Source: Phoronis australis | Taxonomy: Eukaryota > Phoronida > Phoronidae | Direction of reading: 5' to 3' | NCBI GenBank assembly: GCA_002633005.1 | Contig: NMRA01000352.1 | Location: forward strand, 162,905 to 226,904 | DNA: 64,000 nucleotides | Part shown: positions 11,701-26,700 of the stretch, one piece after another | Position numbering within the stretch: the first letter of the stretch is position 1 | Layout: each line of letters opens with the position of its first letter | Made by a program: the position numbers and the translations under genes | Notes under the pieces: generated by a model | The model's database searches: none | Seen by the model: the letters and a program-made list of their open reading frames with translations, nothing else | What the model was told of the DNA's origin: nothing

Positions 11701-14700
11701 ACAATAACAATGTCATCAATTCGGTGTCAGTTAATGCTTCCCTGACCCTATGCAAGAATCATACATTCAAGAATAGAGAAGTGACCTAAAAGGCCCTGCC
11801 AGCCTGCATCTTCATATCTATATTCATTTTGAAGTAGAGAACTCAATGACTGACAAGGTCACTATTGAACATTGTCTGCTGGTCATTGTGTTTGCTTGCT
11901 GGAAGCAAAGTAAACAAGAGATGCTTCTGCAAGGCCATTTACATAACATTTCGATTCTTGCATGCATAGTTGGATATGGCCAGGGAGACAGTATAACTAC
12001 GTATGGTAATACGCATATAGTACCTGGGTCTCCAGCTTTCATTCTAAGTAAAGCTTTTTAATAAGTTTTAAGTTTCACTTGAATGAAACTTGAAAATGGT
12101 TGTATTCTCTTGTGAGAAATGCTCAAGTTTTATAACAAGCCGAATCTTCCTAATTACTTAGCCTGTTATGTAATACCTGCACACAAATGGCAACAAGGTA
12201 TGGTTCTTCAATCACCAACAGGAATAAAATTGAAAACACACTTGATTTGCAAGTGTTGACAGAAGCTATGAAACAGGGATGGTCTTCTAATTAGCACTGA
12301 ATTCAGACAGTGATACTGTAGGCACCAAAAAACGTGCGATGCATCCAAGACACTAATTGTTGTGTTAAAGCACTTACAGATCTATAAAACTGGTCTTGGC
12401 TTGTTGGGTTACTAATAAAAACAATAATTGCAGCTGGTCTAGTACATGTTGTACCAGAGGTGTGCAGGGTGCGCGTGTGGGCCTGTTGGGTTCATAAGAT
12501 GAAAAGTGATTTCTGGGTTTCCAAAGAACTGACAATTATTTATTGTTTGAGACCAAGGCAACTTGTAGATGGTTGTCTCGAGCAATGACAACTGATGGTT
12601 CCAAGTCTTGAAATCATCTCCAGTTTGATGTAGAAACACTTTTGAGAATTTCATAACCAAGGTAGTCTAAATCAAAAGCTATTTTTTGCGATAAAAGATC
12701 AGTCCAGTGTAAGGCCACTTGAATCTTCAAGACAGTATATCACTAAATTAATGAAATAGCTTTGAATTTGAAAAATAGAATTTTTATATTAAACACCTTT
12801 ACTTTGCGTTACCCATACATATGTTTTTGAGGAAAGAAACTGTTGGCAAAAATAAACCTCTTTGCGAGCTTGTCTGTTTTGGCAACTGCATGCCGAACCA
12901 GAGCAAACCAGAGGACCACACCCACTACTTAATAGTGTGGTCACACACTGCCAACTGTTTCCTCACCCTGAGAATCTGAACTCATAAGACGCATTTACAC
13001 ACTAGACAGTTGTTGCAGAGAAACTAACACGGAACAGCTGATTGGGCACATGTGTGTTGGTAAACATGGCTGACATTGAGGCCAAGTTGACACCATGGCG
13101 GCCATTTTTGACAAGGATTTGACAGGTAGGGCAAGTTGCATTCGATCAGTTGCTTCAGTGTCAACTACACATCTTAACACAACTGGGGCAAGGTGAAAAG
13201 GGATCATCTTTCAATGTACTTGTGCAATAGCGATCTAATGTTGTGGAAATTCCTCTTAAGTGGAGCAATTTGCACAGAGACAACTCACATAGTGACATCT
13301 GTTCCTGGTGTAAACACAGCTTAAGTTAATGACCAAGATGATTATATTCCATCTGTTAATAGATATATACCAGTTCTATTCAGTAGCATTTTCACCATTA
13401 GATGAATGAAAAGTACAGCTTGCCATGTGGGGATTTATTGATCTTAACACAAATAAATTATTGACAACTGACAGAGCCTGCAGTCACTAAAACTGGTCTG
13501 CACAACTTACATAGAGTACAAGCCAGAGGAAAATGGACAAGATACCAAGTCATGACTGTCGATTCCGCCTGCAGATTCCATATGAAAATGACAGGTGAAT
13601 ACTTGACATGACTCATATCATACCAGCTGTAAGTAATCTCCAAATCTTCCAATTCCACAACAATGGTCTATTATGTACAATAATTCTCCAGCACTTATTT
13701 TATACAAAATAAATAAATTAAATACAATTTCCTAGTAATAGAGCTGTGCCAAATAGACTAAATATATTGATTGAGCGCTGTCATCTCAGCTTGGACCAGT
13801 TCTTCAATGGTTATTAACATAAATCAAGTTTGTTCCTTCGAGTGCCTGTAAAGTCGCTTTCCCATTAGAAGCGAAACTTCCTTTTTACCAAAGTTTCAAT
13901 AGGTGGGAAAGGTTATCTCTGGCAGATAATCTGCAAGCGAAACTTCGCTTAAAATAGTAGGATTTAAAAACGAAGTTTTGTCGCAGCTATCAGTAGAGGT
14001 CGCGGCAACAATTGTAGCATAGCTGACATGCTCTCACTAGACGGACATAAATAAATAAAAGAAAGCATATCTGATGAAGAAGAACATTGATCATTTTCAT
14101 AAACATTGTCTCGTAAATGGCAGACGAACATTTTATAGATAGCCTGGAACTCACTACTAAATACTCATTTGAGAGTACGAATGAACTGCATCGTCTGTTG
14201 TCATAGTAGTAACTTTGATATCGTTGTGTATTTGGGATGGTAAGTGAAGTTTCAGCGAAGCTTCAGTAAACCGAATTTCCACTTATGGGAAAGCGACCTA
14301 AGTTTGCAGCTGGTTTCAGACAACACTAGAGGCATTATGGATATCTAGACCAGTTCCTTAGTAAGAAGGTCAATGTGTCGAATGTATCAAGTAAGCACTG
14401 AGCAACTTCAGTCTGATAGTAACTCATCACAATGACACCAATGCCAAATGAAACATGAACACTGGAACCATGCATCAACTTGAAATGGGTCAATTACGTT
14501 CAAGCTTACCTCTGTTTGTGTAACACATGCATGCCAAGGTACTGAATGAGCTGAACTTTCACAGGAATTGTGTGACGTCATAGCAAACCTGTGTTCTGTT
14601 TAAGGAACTAAATTTTGATTTCGACGACTTACTAAAAATTGATTTGGCGTGTTCCTAACTAGTGTACACAGATGAGTACAAATAAGCGATTTTTGTTCTT

Positions 14701-17700
14701 GCAAAGAACTGATAGTTATTCCTCAATGATTTTGTCTTACTGTAAATATATAGAACACACAGTCAGTTTTGGCCAGTTCTAGACTGACTGGGAGTTATGT
14801 ACACAACTAATGCCACTTATTTACGTTATTTGTTAGTCAAAAAATGACCCACAATAACTGCACTTCAACTGTTAAAACTTTCGTCGACATCAAATTTTGT
14901 AACAAATGGTTTGTACATCCTAAACAAAAATGGCAAGTTATGCCTTTGAGAGCAACCAATGTAGCTGACTAACTACCAGTTGTGTGTATATTCTCAGAAA
15001 CTTTTGCACAAATTAAGATTTAATTACACTTCATAAATAACTGTTTGGAGAGTAAGATCAAATTTCTGACATTAAGTTTGACCCCAGGTTTCACACGATG
15101 GTGAAGTTAGGCCTATCCCTGAAAGGAGCCTCCACTTGTTCAAAGACTACGCCCCACCTGAAGACTGCAATAAGTGTGTTGGTCATAATGTAGGACAATC
15201 ATCGTATGTTAACAGAGACATCCTGATTTGTAATGAATCAGCAGGTAACATCAAAACAGTTGTGACCATACACTTTACAATTTGCAGTTTGACATCCTTC
15301 TTAAATCATGAATAAGAGCTTCAAAAGAACAACTGTTGCATGACAACCTAAAGGCAATTTCGTGACATGCTCATATCAACTGATCAAGGTCGAGTTGCTA
15401 GTGATTAATTTCCCAAAATAGTTATCCAAACCAATAATTTCACCTCATGCTGAAGAGTCGGGTAAAATCTCACAAAGTAAGATCACAATATGGCCGACAA
15501 GAGAAACTTCATAAGTAAAACCAAATACATACTATATTATGTTCGAGCATGAATTTATTCGCCCCAACATGTCACTTTATAAAATAAGACGACCAATAGA
15601 GATTTTAGTTTGCAGAATTCTTATTTATGACAGACGGTAATTTAAAGCCACTATTATCTCAACCTGGAATTAATTGATTTTTTTCTTTCTCTTACAGTCA
15701 AGTGGATGTTGTATACAAACCCATTGCTTATTGGACCAAAATAAGATATTGCTTATTGGACCAAAATAAGATATTGCTTATTGGACCAAAATAAGACATT
15801 GCTTATTGGACCAAAATAAGATTTCACATTTTCAAAGGCATTTCACTAAAATTCAAACATTCAAATATACACGTCGTTAAAAAACTCAAGATGCGGAATT
15901 TAATACATGGAGAAAACGAAGATAACAGATTTTTCTCCAGCAACCGAATTAAGTCTACCTTAATGCGACACCTTCCTTTATCTTAGTTATTAATTAAATA
16001 TGGTAAAAATCTTTGAATATGACCCGTTAAGGATATGTAGGGCCTTACTTTTAAATATTTAATTTTTTGCAGCATTGCATACCTGCGTGGATGAATCTTT
16101 TATTCCATTTTTACACACATCACATGATGTGTTATGATATACTTATCAGCCATAGAATTGATGCAATGCACTTCAGAGTTTGTCCAATTCACACCACCCA
16201 AGACCTCAGACATTTTGACTAGGGTACATACATGATATAAAATGAATCAAAAATGCACAGTTAAATACTTAGGTTTGGTAGCAATTGTCATTGGCAAAAG
16301 TAGACTGTTCATACTGGCGTTCACTCGAGTAACGACAACGAGAAAGCTTGATCTTGGCTCAGATTCGGGACAGAAATTAACTAATATTTTAGTGATTCAT
16401 TAATTCAAAAACGGAGCACTAAATCCCACTATCAACTCCTTCCATTGTTTGATTAGATTTAAGTACACTGATTTAGTTTAGATTTTTGACATTGGCTGGC
16501 CTTGGATCGAAATTATCCCATTTTATCAGTCCCAGCCACTCAGACACTGCTACGCAGCCGTGGATTCTTCTTCGCAGTGGGAAACGTATGGGACATGATG
16601 TCTTTCATACACGGATATTTCAAGAGGTTTGGCTTTTTCCGTGAGCCACTAGTACAACCCAGTGCACACCACTGAAAATTTGCTGGCATTATGACAAAAA
16701 GAAAGGTGTTGAAACGCTGTATAACAGTAGGTTGAAATCTCCCGTCAGAATTACATGAGATCTCTACATGGTGTTGAATGCCTGTCCACCAAAGACCTTA
16801 TATGGGCTGTCTGGTGGGAGAGTGAACTTCAAGTACTCATGTAACTATATCATTCTTTACAATACTCAATAGATATTCTGGCAGCCAACCCCACAGTTGC
16901 AAGGCATGTCATGTACTCAAAGAGAAGCCTTCAACTTTCCAGTTGCAAAATGGCAAGGCAGGACCTAATGACATGGTCAACAAATTATTACAATCATTGG
17001 CCCTAACAGAAGTCAGGACTATGCAAGCTGGTTTTCAGATCCCAACAATGTGATGATAAGCAATTATTGCTTGGGCTTTCCAAGCCAGCCCAATCACTCC
17101 TCCAGCCAGTCAACTACAAGTTTTATGCCCAAAATGAGATTTGAAAAAACTTCCAGAAAATGCTCGGAATGGACAGAAGAGTTAACTACATTTTGGGAAA
17201 GATGCCACACTTTGCAGTCATACGACGGTTATTTTTAATGCAAAACAATGGACAAACATCATTTGGTTGATCAATGCGATTACAAGCTGTGTGTAAACAC
17301 ACTCGACATGCGAGTGCTTAAATCCACAGAAATGAACAGTGAACATTTTAGCCTTTCAAATTGCATGATGGAGGTAACAGTGATACCTTGATGGGGGCTT
17401 GTATTCACTGACCGACCTCAGGCTTCAAAGACCTTTAAGTTCATTGACGTACAGATCATGCAGTGGTATAGTAACGGTTTGCAAACAAAAGACCCTGTGA
17501 TCTAATCACAATGGGACATATCTCCGTTACTTCACCATAAAGTTTTAAAAAAATCTAAAATGTGTTACCACAGTAGTGGTTATTACAAAGATATGAGAGG
17601 TCAATATTGCAAATTACTGATTCTATAATATCGGCTGCTGGTGGCTTGTAACAACTCGTGGCCTGGTCAGTTAATTAAATGCATAGCAAAGATGATGTGG

Positions 17701-20700
17701 AATGGCTCTTATATGCATTGTCTCAGTTCATGGCGTAAGCAATCACTTTATTTGCTGCCTGTTCTAGGCAATGATATTGCACAAAACAATCTCAGAAGCA
17801 TAGAGAAAAAATAAATTTTAACTCACCTTTCTGTATTGTTTTTTAATTTCATCGTGTGTTGCTGTTTTTTCAAGACCAAACTTTGCATACAAAGTGTGAC
17901 CAGATGCCCTGTGAAACGAAACAAAAATAATTACACATGTAATTTTGACTGTTAACAAATTTTGTCTGAATGTCCATTTCAAAGATGCTTCTCAATAATT
18001 CTCAATCATGAACCAATGTTTCTGGCCACATGCTGAAGACACCAACAGAGGCTATGACCAGGGAGTGACCACACTTACTGAAGGACAAATATTGGGAATG
18101 CTGTGGTCAATTTGCCTTTGCAAGGCTGCCTTTGACAGCTGATCCTACATGCTTGGAAATCTGTATCACAGTTTCATATGTCTAGGTGTCATGAATGGCC
18201 AACATTTACAACCTGATAAGGTAATTTTGAAGTAAATATGAACAGTTAAGCTAGATTTTCTGTTCCGTGATGATACATGACATCATATGGTTATGAAATT
18301 TCATTGCTCTCTGCTCAAACAGGGAACATCTGGGGTGGAATGTGGCCAGGGAGGACAATAATAATGTCTCTCATACATATACACTTGATACATTGGGGAA
18401 TTTTTTTGTGAATCGTGTGAGTACCCCACCACAAGCCAGTAGCAATTGGATGGCCGATGCTGGTCACAAAGAATTCACTAACAGTGATGGGAAATCCCAT
18501 CACATGAGAGCCCCTCACATGAGAGCCCATCACATGAGAGCCCCACACATGAGTGCAATAGACCAACTACACTATTACCATCTTTGGACTATGCTTATTT
18601 AATTATGCCACTGCTATATTAAGAAATGGCTATGACCGCCAAACACATTTTCAAAGTAGAACTCTAAATCTCTCACTATGGCCATAAATACGAGGTCAAA
18701 GTTGCCAAATTCGACTTGTGCCTGGAGATGCCCCACTTACACTTCGGTACAAAATGTGGACAAAGTGGAAGCTTTCTTCTCTATATATCATACCGGTCAA
18801 CATTTTCTCAGGACCTTTTCATCTTACTCTTACACTTCTCACTTGACCTTCAAAATGAAGCCAGTGATGCCAAAATCGACAGGCAACTGGGAATGGACCA
18901 TGTGCTGCCTTCTTGCAATATCGTGTCAACAACATTTTTCCTAAGTCAAAACTTGATTTAATCTCATTGTGACCTTGAAAATGATGCAAAGGTCAACAAA
19001 ATCAACTTGAGTCTACAGTTAATCCACCTACAGTACACCTTGTTGAATATAACCTCAAGATACATTCCTGAAATAACGCGCAACGGCGAAACAAATGGAA
19101 GCGCACTGCAGACCAATACCTTGAAAAATCAACTGAGATAAGAAATGAAGACACCGATTCAAACACTGATGACAACGCAAACGCAGACAATTATAATGAA
19201 GTCGCAAAACCCATGATGTTAACAACTGCGACATGAATGACAATAATTACATCACTCGACTGACATGACGGCACAGAGGTTTTTGGGTGAAGATATCACC
19301 GAAGCCAATGATGACGAGAATCCAACGGCTGATTGGTCAATAAAGGAACAGTAGCCAGAAAATCTGAAATAATTTGAAAACAATAAGAGGTAGCGAAAAC
19401 CGTATGCCACACGTCTTGTAGCACTTGGCAAGACCTATCCACACACCACAGCATACCTAGGGGTCCTCAATACAAGAAGATTAAAAAGTGGTAGCAACAG
19501 CGCCATCTTTTGTCAGAGATAAATGATGGATCAAAACTGAAAGATCTTTGGAGTTTGGTTTTGAAAGTGCAAGGCAAACCAGTTTTATCCACTGCCATTT
19601 TCTAGCAGTTGGCTCACAATCAAAGAAACCTTCTATTCATATTTATGAGCGAAGATAATTACCTCCACTCCTTCAGAAGTGATCAGCTGATTAGAGGGTA
19701 TTGCGGGTATAGAACCCGAGGCCACCAGCATAAGTCCATTCAGGCAAGAGACATATTTGTCTATCGTCAAGCGAATTGAAGAAGTTTTATTCAAGTGTCT
19801 TGTGACACATGACATCCAGTTGTGTCATAAAGCCTGTGCAAATCACTTGCCAATGGGCAATTGCCTCTTGGCAGAACGGTTTGGACACTTGACTCTCATG
19901 TCGACGATCCGGGCTCGATATTTGCATCCGAGTGTGAATTTATCTACTAGGCGCGCAACAATGGTAGGATCTAAAATCAGATGGGATTTCAACACTCCTC
20001 GAGGGTGGTCGGGAGTCATGCTCACAGCTCAAGAGCACCAACTCACAGACTAAATAGTTCTCCAGTCTGCGATGCCCCTTTCGCCGCAGCTGATAGACGA
20101 TCGAGTACCAGTATATGTAACTATGCCCCAAGGCTACATTTAGCAAATAGACAGTGATCACCGTCTCCAGCTGGCTCACCAGACAGGGAGCTTCATACGG
20201 CGGATTCGAAGCTTTTTGGGAAATTATGCCTCACGATTTTGGGAGCTGAATGAGGGACTGTTCGAAGAAAAGTTTGATAACGGATAACTGGAATATTTGT
20301 TTTCGAGTTGGAAGGAATTAACTTAGACATGGTCTCCTAACGTGTCCCTCTTTGCGCAAAAGGTATTTTATGACGTGACTTTGATGCTTTGGTCAGTGTG
20401 AGGCATAATTCGCCGAAAACCTTCCGGCGCATGCAGCTCCCATGGTAGCCTTGGTACAAAGCGGCAAACGAATATACAGCTTTGTGCCGATGTGGGTAAC
20501 AAAGTGGTAAGATAAAATCTGACACAAAATTAGTGTCATTAAATTCTAGTCTTCCTTGAGTAAACTAAATTATTTTACGTTTTCAAAACGACAACATACT
20601 TTTTATTGCTACAAAAAGTCAAGAATGAAGCAAGAAAATGACGTTTGTTGCATTGTTTTTCACTTAATTGAACGGTTCTAACGGGCAAGGTGAGTGTTGG

Positions 20701-23700
20701 TTGATTCCCAGATTTTGCATGCACCCCATCCGGTCTTTAGCTCTATATGTTGATACAGGTTTCACGGCGAGTTGTTGAGCACAACTACCCTAGCTGTGCG
20801 CAATTTCGGGGTCTACGGAAGAAATACACACAGTGGTACCTATCTAGCTGTATTTTGACGACAGTCTTCATACAGCTAGCTGGCTGGCTACTCCTATGGT
20901 AGGCAACACGCAGCCCTTCATTCCTCAATGGGCCTGTATGACTGCGACATCCAGGGCGGTGTAATTGCCCACTCTTATGGAAGCTACACCTTCTCTACTG
21001 AGCCAGTCAGAGACGGTGGTCACTCAGGTCACTGTCTACAAATGAACTGAGCACAGCCACAGAGCACTGAACCCGTCAATTTGTAAGACTACATTCCTAA
21101 TTCCTTGGCGAGCAGTGAAACAAGACCATGTCACACGGAAATACTATGTACGATTTGAACATTTCCCCAAAAATTTCAAGAGCACCTAATACACAATGAA
21201 CTCGGTACATTCCCATTCAGTTAAGACTCAGCTCAGGCTTATAATAGGGACGTGACAAAAAATTTCAAATTCTTATTTAATATTTAAAAATGCATTGATT
21301 TAATAAAACATCAAAAACAGAGTCAAACAAAAAAAAAATTAACAAAATCCATTAAGCCGTTGACTTTTTATGAACGTTTGAAGAGCGATAATTAGCCCTT
21401 TTTTTAGTCCTCTGAATACATGGGAGTAAATGCGCATTCATGTGACCCAAAATTAGTTTTTTCACAATAACTTCCTCAATACTTTTAATAACAACATGAA
21501 AATTTCAGGATATGACAATCCTAGCATTTACTTGGTGAGAAACATTTTTAAGAAAACAAAAAATTCCAAATTCCAAAATGGCGGACAATATGGCCACCAT
21601 TATGACTGCAAAAACGTCTTATTGTTTTACGTTAATGAACTATATGGTGTAATATACCATTAACAAACTATATGGTGTGATATACCAAATGATAGGTCTT
21701 TTCATTGCTTTTTTGAAGAGAATGGAGAAAAACATGTTTAGNTGCCAAATAGACTAAATATATTGATTGAATGCTATCACCTCAGCTTGGACCAGTTCTT
21801 CAACGGTTATTAACATAAATCAAGTTTGTTCCTTCGAGTGCCTGTAAAGTCGCCTTCCCATTAGAAGCGAAACTTCCTTTTTACCTAAGTTTCAATAAGT
21901 GGGAAAGGTTATCTCTGGTAGATAAACTGCAAGCGAAACTTCGCTTAAAATAGTAGGATTTAAAAACGAAGTTTTGTCGAAGCTATCCATAGAGGTCGCG
22001 GCAACGATTGTAGCATAGCTGACATGCTCTCACTAGACGGACATAAATAAATAAAAGCATATCTGATGAAGAAGAACATTGATCATTTTGATAAACACTG
22101 TCTCGTAAATGGCAGACGAACATTTTATAGATAGCCTGGAACTCACTACTCAATACTCATTTGAGAGTACGAATGAACTGCGTCGTCTGTTGTCATAGTA
22201 GTAACTTTGATATCGTTGTGTATTTGGGATGGTAAGTGATGTTTCAGCGAAGCTTCAGTAAACCGAATTTCCATTTATGGGAAAGTGACCTAAGTTTGCA
22301 GCTGGTTTCAGACAACACTAGAGGCATTATAGATATCTAGACCAGTTCCTTGGTAAGGAGGTCAATGTGTCGAATGTATCAAGTAAGCACTGAGCAACTT
22401 CAGTCTGATAGTAACTCAATCACAATGACACTGTGACACTGATCACAATGACACCGATGCCAAATGAAACATGAACACTGGAACCATGCATCAACTTGAA
22501 ATGGGTCAATTACGTTCAAGCTTACCTCTGTTTGTGTAACACATGCATGTCAAGGTACTGAATGAGCTGAACTTTCACAGGAATTGTGTGACGTCATAGC
22601 AAACCTGTGTTCTGTTTAAGGAACTAAATTTTGATTTCGACGACTTACTAAAAATTGATTTGGCGTGTTCCTAACAAGTGTACACAGATGAGAACAAACA
22701 AGCGATTTTTGTTCTTGTAAAGAACTGATAGTTATTCCTCAATGATTTTGTCTTACTGTCAATATATAGAACACACAGTCAGTTTTGGCCACTTCTAGAC
22801 TCACTGGGAGTTAAGTACACAACTAATGCCACTTATTTACGTTATTTGTTAGTCAAAAAATGACCCACAATAACTGCACTTCAACTGTTAAAACTTTCGT
22901 CGACATCAAATTTTGTAACAAATGGTTTGTACATTCTAAACAAAAATGGCAAGTTATGCCTTTGAGAGCAACCAATGTAGCTGACTAACTACCAGTTATG
23001 CGTATATTCTCAGAAACTTTTGCACAAATTAAGATTTAATTACACTTCATAAATAACTGTGTGGAGAGTAAGATCAAATTTCTGACATTAAGTTTGAAGT
23101 CACTTTTCATGACAAAGACCCCAGGTTTCACACAATGGTGAAGTTAGGCCTATTCCTGAATGGAGCCTCCACTTGTTCAAAGACTACGCTCCACCTGAAG
23201 ACTGCAATAAGTGTGGTGGTCATAATGTAGGACAATCATCGTATGTTAAATAATAGAGACATCCTGATTTGTAATGAATCAGCAGGTAACATCAAAACAG
23301 TTGTGACCATACACTTTATATTTTGCAGTTTGACATCCTTCTTAAATCATGAATAAGAGCTTCAAAAGAACAACTGTTGCATGACTACCTAAAGGCAATT
23401 TCGTGACATGCTCATATCAACTGCTCAAGGTCGAGTTGCTAGTGAATAATTTCCCAAAATAGTTATCCAAACAAATAATTTCACCTCATGCTGAAGAGTC
23501 GGGTAAAATCTCACAAAGTAAGGTCACAATATGTGTGTTATGATATACTTAATCAGCCATACAATAGATGCAATGCACTTCAGAGTTTGTCCAATTCACA
23601 CCACCCAGGATCTCAGACATTTTGACCAGGGTACATACATGATATAAAATGAATCAAAAATGCACAGTTAAATACTTAGGTTTGGTAGCAATTGCCATTG

Positions 23701-26700
23701 GCAAAAGTAGACTGTTCATACTAGCGTTCACTAGAGTAACGACAGCGAGAAAGCTTGATCCTGGCTCAGATTCGGGACAGAAATTAACTAATATTTTAGT
23801 GATTCATTAATTCAAAAACGGAGCACTAAATCCCACTATCAACTCCTTCCACTGTTTGATTAGATTTAAGTACAATGATTTAGTTTAGATTTTTGATATT
23901 GGATGGGATCGAAATTATCCCACTTTATCAGTCCCAGCCACTCAGACACTGCTACGCAGCCGTGGATTCTTCTTCGTAGTGGGAAATGTATGGGACATGA
24001 TGTCTTTCATACATGGATGTTTCAAGAGGTTTGGCTTTTTCCTTAGCCACTAGTACAACCCAGTGCACACCACTGAAAATTTGCTAGCATTATGACAAAA
24101 AGAAATGTGTTGAAACCCTGTATAACAGTAGGTTGAAATCTCCCGTCAGCATTACATGAGATCTCTACATGGTACTGAATGCCTGTCCACCAAAGACCTT
24201 ATTTGGGCTGTCTGGTGGGAGAGTGAACTTCAAGTACTCATGTAACTATATCATTCTTTACAATACTCAATAGATATTCCGGTAACAGTTGATCAATCCC
24301 ATGGCAGTCAACCCCACAGTTGCAAGGCATAGTACTCAAAGAGAAGCATTCAACTTTCCAGTTGCAAAATGGCAAGGCAGGACCTAATGACATGGTCAAC
24401 AAATTATTACAATCATTGGCCCCAACAGAAGTCAGGACTATGCAAGCTGGTTTTCAGATCCCAACAATGTGATGATAAGCAATTATTGCTTGGGCTTTCC
24501 AAGCCAGCCCAATCACTCCTCCAGCCAGTCAACTACAAGTTTTATGCCCAAAATGAGATTTGAAAAAACTTCCAGAAAATGCTCGAAATGGACAGAAGAA
24601 GAGTTAACTGCATTTTGGGAAAGATGCCACACTTTGCAGTCATACGACGGTTATTTTTAATGCAAAACAATGGACAAACATCATTTGGTTGATCAATGCG
24701 ATTACAAGCTGTGTGTAAACACACTCGACATGCCAGTGCTTAAATCCACAGAAATGAATGGTGAACAGTTTAGCCTTTCAAATTGCATGATGGAGGTAAC
24801 AATGATACCTTGATGGGGGCTCGTATTCACTGACCGACCTCAGGCTTCAAAGACCTTTAAGTTCATTGACGTACAGATCGTGCAGTGGTATACCGTAGTA
24901 AAGGTTTGCAAATAAAAGACCCTGTGATCTAATCACAATGGCACATACCTCCGTTACTTCACCATAAAGTTTTAAAAAAATCAAAAATGTGTTACCACAG
25001 TAGTGGTTATTACAAAGATATGAGAGGTCAGTTTTGCAAATTACTGATTCTATAATATTGGCTGCTGGTGGCTTGTAACAACTCGTCGCCTGGTCAGTTA
25101 ATTAAACGCATAGCAAAGATGATGTGAAATGGCTTTTATATGCATTGTCTCAGTTCATGGCGTAAGCAATCACTTTATTTGCTGCCTGTTCTAGGCAATG
25201 ATATTGCACAAAACAATCTCAGAAGCAGAGAAAAAATACATTTTAACTCACCTTTCTGTATTGTTTTTTAATTTCATCGTGTGTTGCTGTTTTTTCTAGA
25301 CCAAACTTTGCATACAAAGTGTGACCAGATGCCCTGTGAAACGAAACAAAAAATAATTACACATGTAATTTTGACCGTTAACAGATTTTGTCTGAATGTC
25401 CATTTCAAAGATGCTTCTCAATAATTCTCAATCATGAACCAATGTTTCTGGCCACATGCTGAAGACACCAACAGAGGCTATGACCAGGGAGTGACCACAC
25501 TTACTGAAGGACAAATATTAGGGATGCTGTGGCCACTTTGCCTGTGCAAGGCTGCCTTTGACAGCTGATCCTACATGCTTGGAAATCTGTATCACAGTTT
25601 CATATGTCTAGGTGTCCTGAATGGCCAACATTTACAACCTGATGAGGTAATTTTCAAGGTAAAGTAAATATGAACAGTTAAGCTAGATTTTCTGTTCCGT
25701 GATGATACATGACATCATATGGTTATGAAATCACATTGCTCTCTGCTCAAACAGGGAACATCTGGGGTGGAATGTGGCCAGGGAGGACAATAATAATGTC
25801 TCTCATACATATACACTTGATACATTGGGGAATTTTTTGTGAATCGTTTGAGTACCCCACCACAAACCAATAGCAATTTGATGGCCGATGCTGGTCACAG
25901 AGAATTCATAAACAGTGATGGGAAGAGCCCCTCACATGAGAGCCCCTCACATGAGAGCCCATCACATGAGAGCCCCACACATGAGTGCAATAGACCAACT
26001 ACACTATTACCATCTTTGGACTATGCTTATTTAATTATGCCACTGCTATATTAAGAAATGGCTATGAACACATTTTCAAAGTAGAACTCTAAATCTCTCA
26101 CTATGGCCATAAATATGAGGTCAAAGTTGCCAAATTCGACTTGTGCCTGGAGATGCCCCACTTACACTTCAGTACAAAATGTGGACATAGTGGAAGCTTT
26201 CTTCTCTATATATCACACCGGTCAACATTTTCTCAGGACCTTTTCACCTTACTCTTACATTTCTCACTTTGACCTTGAAAATGAAGCCAGTGTTGCCAAA
26301 ATCGACAGGCAACTGGGAATGGACCATGTGCTGCCTTCTTGGAATATCATGCCAACAACAAAACTTGATTCAATCTCATTGTGACCTTGAAAATGATGCA
26401 AAGGTCAACAAAATCAACTTGAGTCTACAGTTAACCCACCTACAGTACACCTTGTTGAATATAACCTCAAGATACATTCCCGAAATAACGCGCAGCAGCG
26501 AAACAAATGAAAGCGCACTGCAGACCAATACCTTCAAAAATCAACTGAGACAAGAATTCAATGAAGACACCGATTCAAACACTGATGACAACGCAAACGC
26601 AGACAATTATAATGAAGTCGCAAAACCCATGATGTTAACAACTGCGACATGACTGACAATAATTACATCATTCGACTGACATGACGGCACTGAGGTTTTT

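Larger units (their letters stand above)
10710..17826. other. DNAJC5 intron 2 (downstream portion)
   Basis: Intron sequence including a CCTTGAAAATGAGG-type repeat at 11225-11590 and the first part of duplication copy 1 from 13747. It also holds a 25-bp minisatellite at 15723-15822. No further exon was recognised. Confidence 0.5.
13747..21240. repeat. Large direct duplication, copy 1
   Basis: This stretch is closely similar along its length to 21743-27845, with scattered single-base differences and two main gaps. Segments 15493-16127 (about 635 bp) and 19662-20578 (about 917 bp, replaced by about 117 bp in the other copy) are specific to copy 1. It contains DNAJC5 exon 2 copy 17827-17908. At 21241 the two copies diverge abruptly. 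Confidence 0.93.

Noticed and set aside
26269-26652. 127-codon plus-strand open frame
   Set aside because: It lies in duplicated repeat sequence; the equivalent frame in copy 1 (18845-19230) is interrupted by stops, arguing against a gene.
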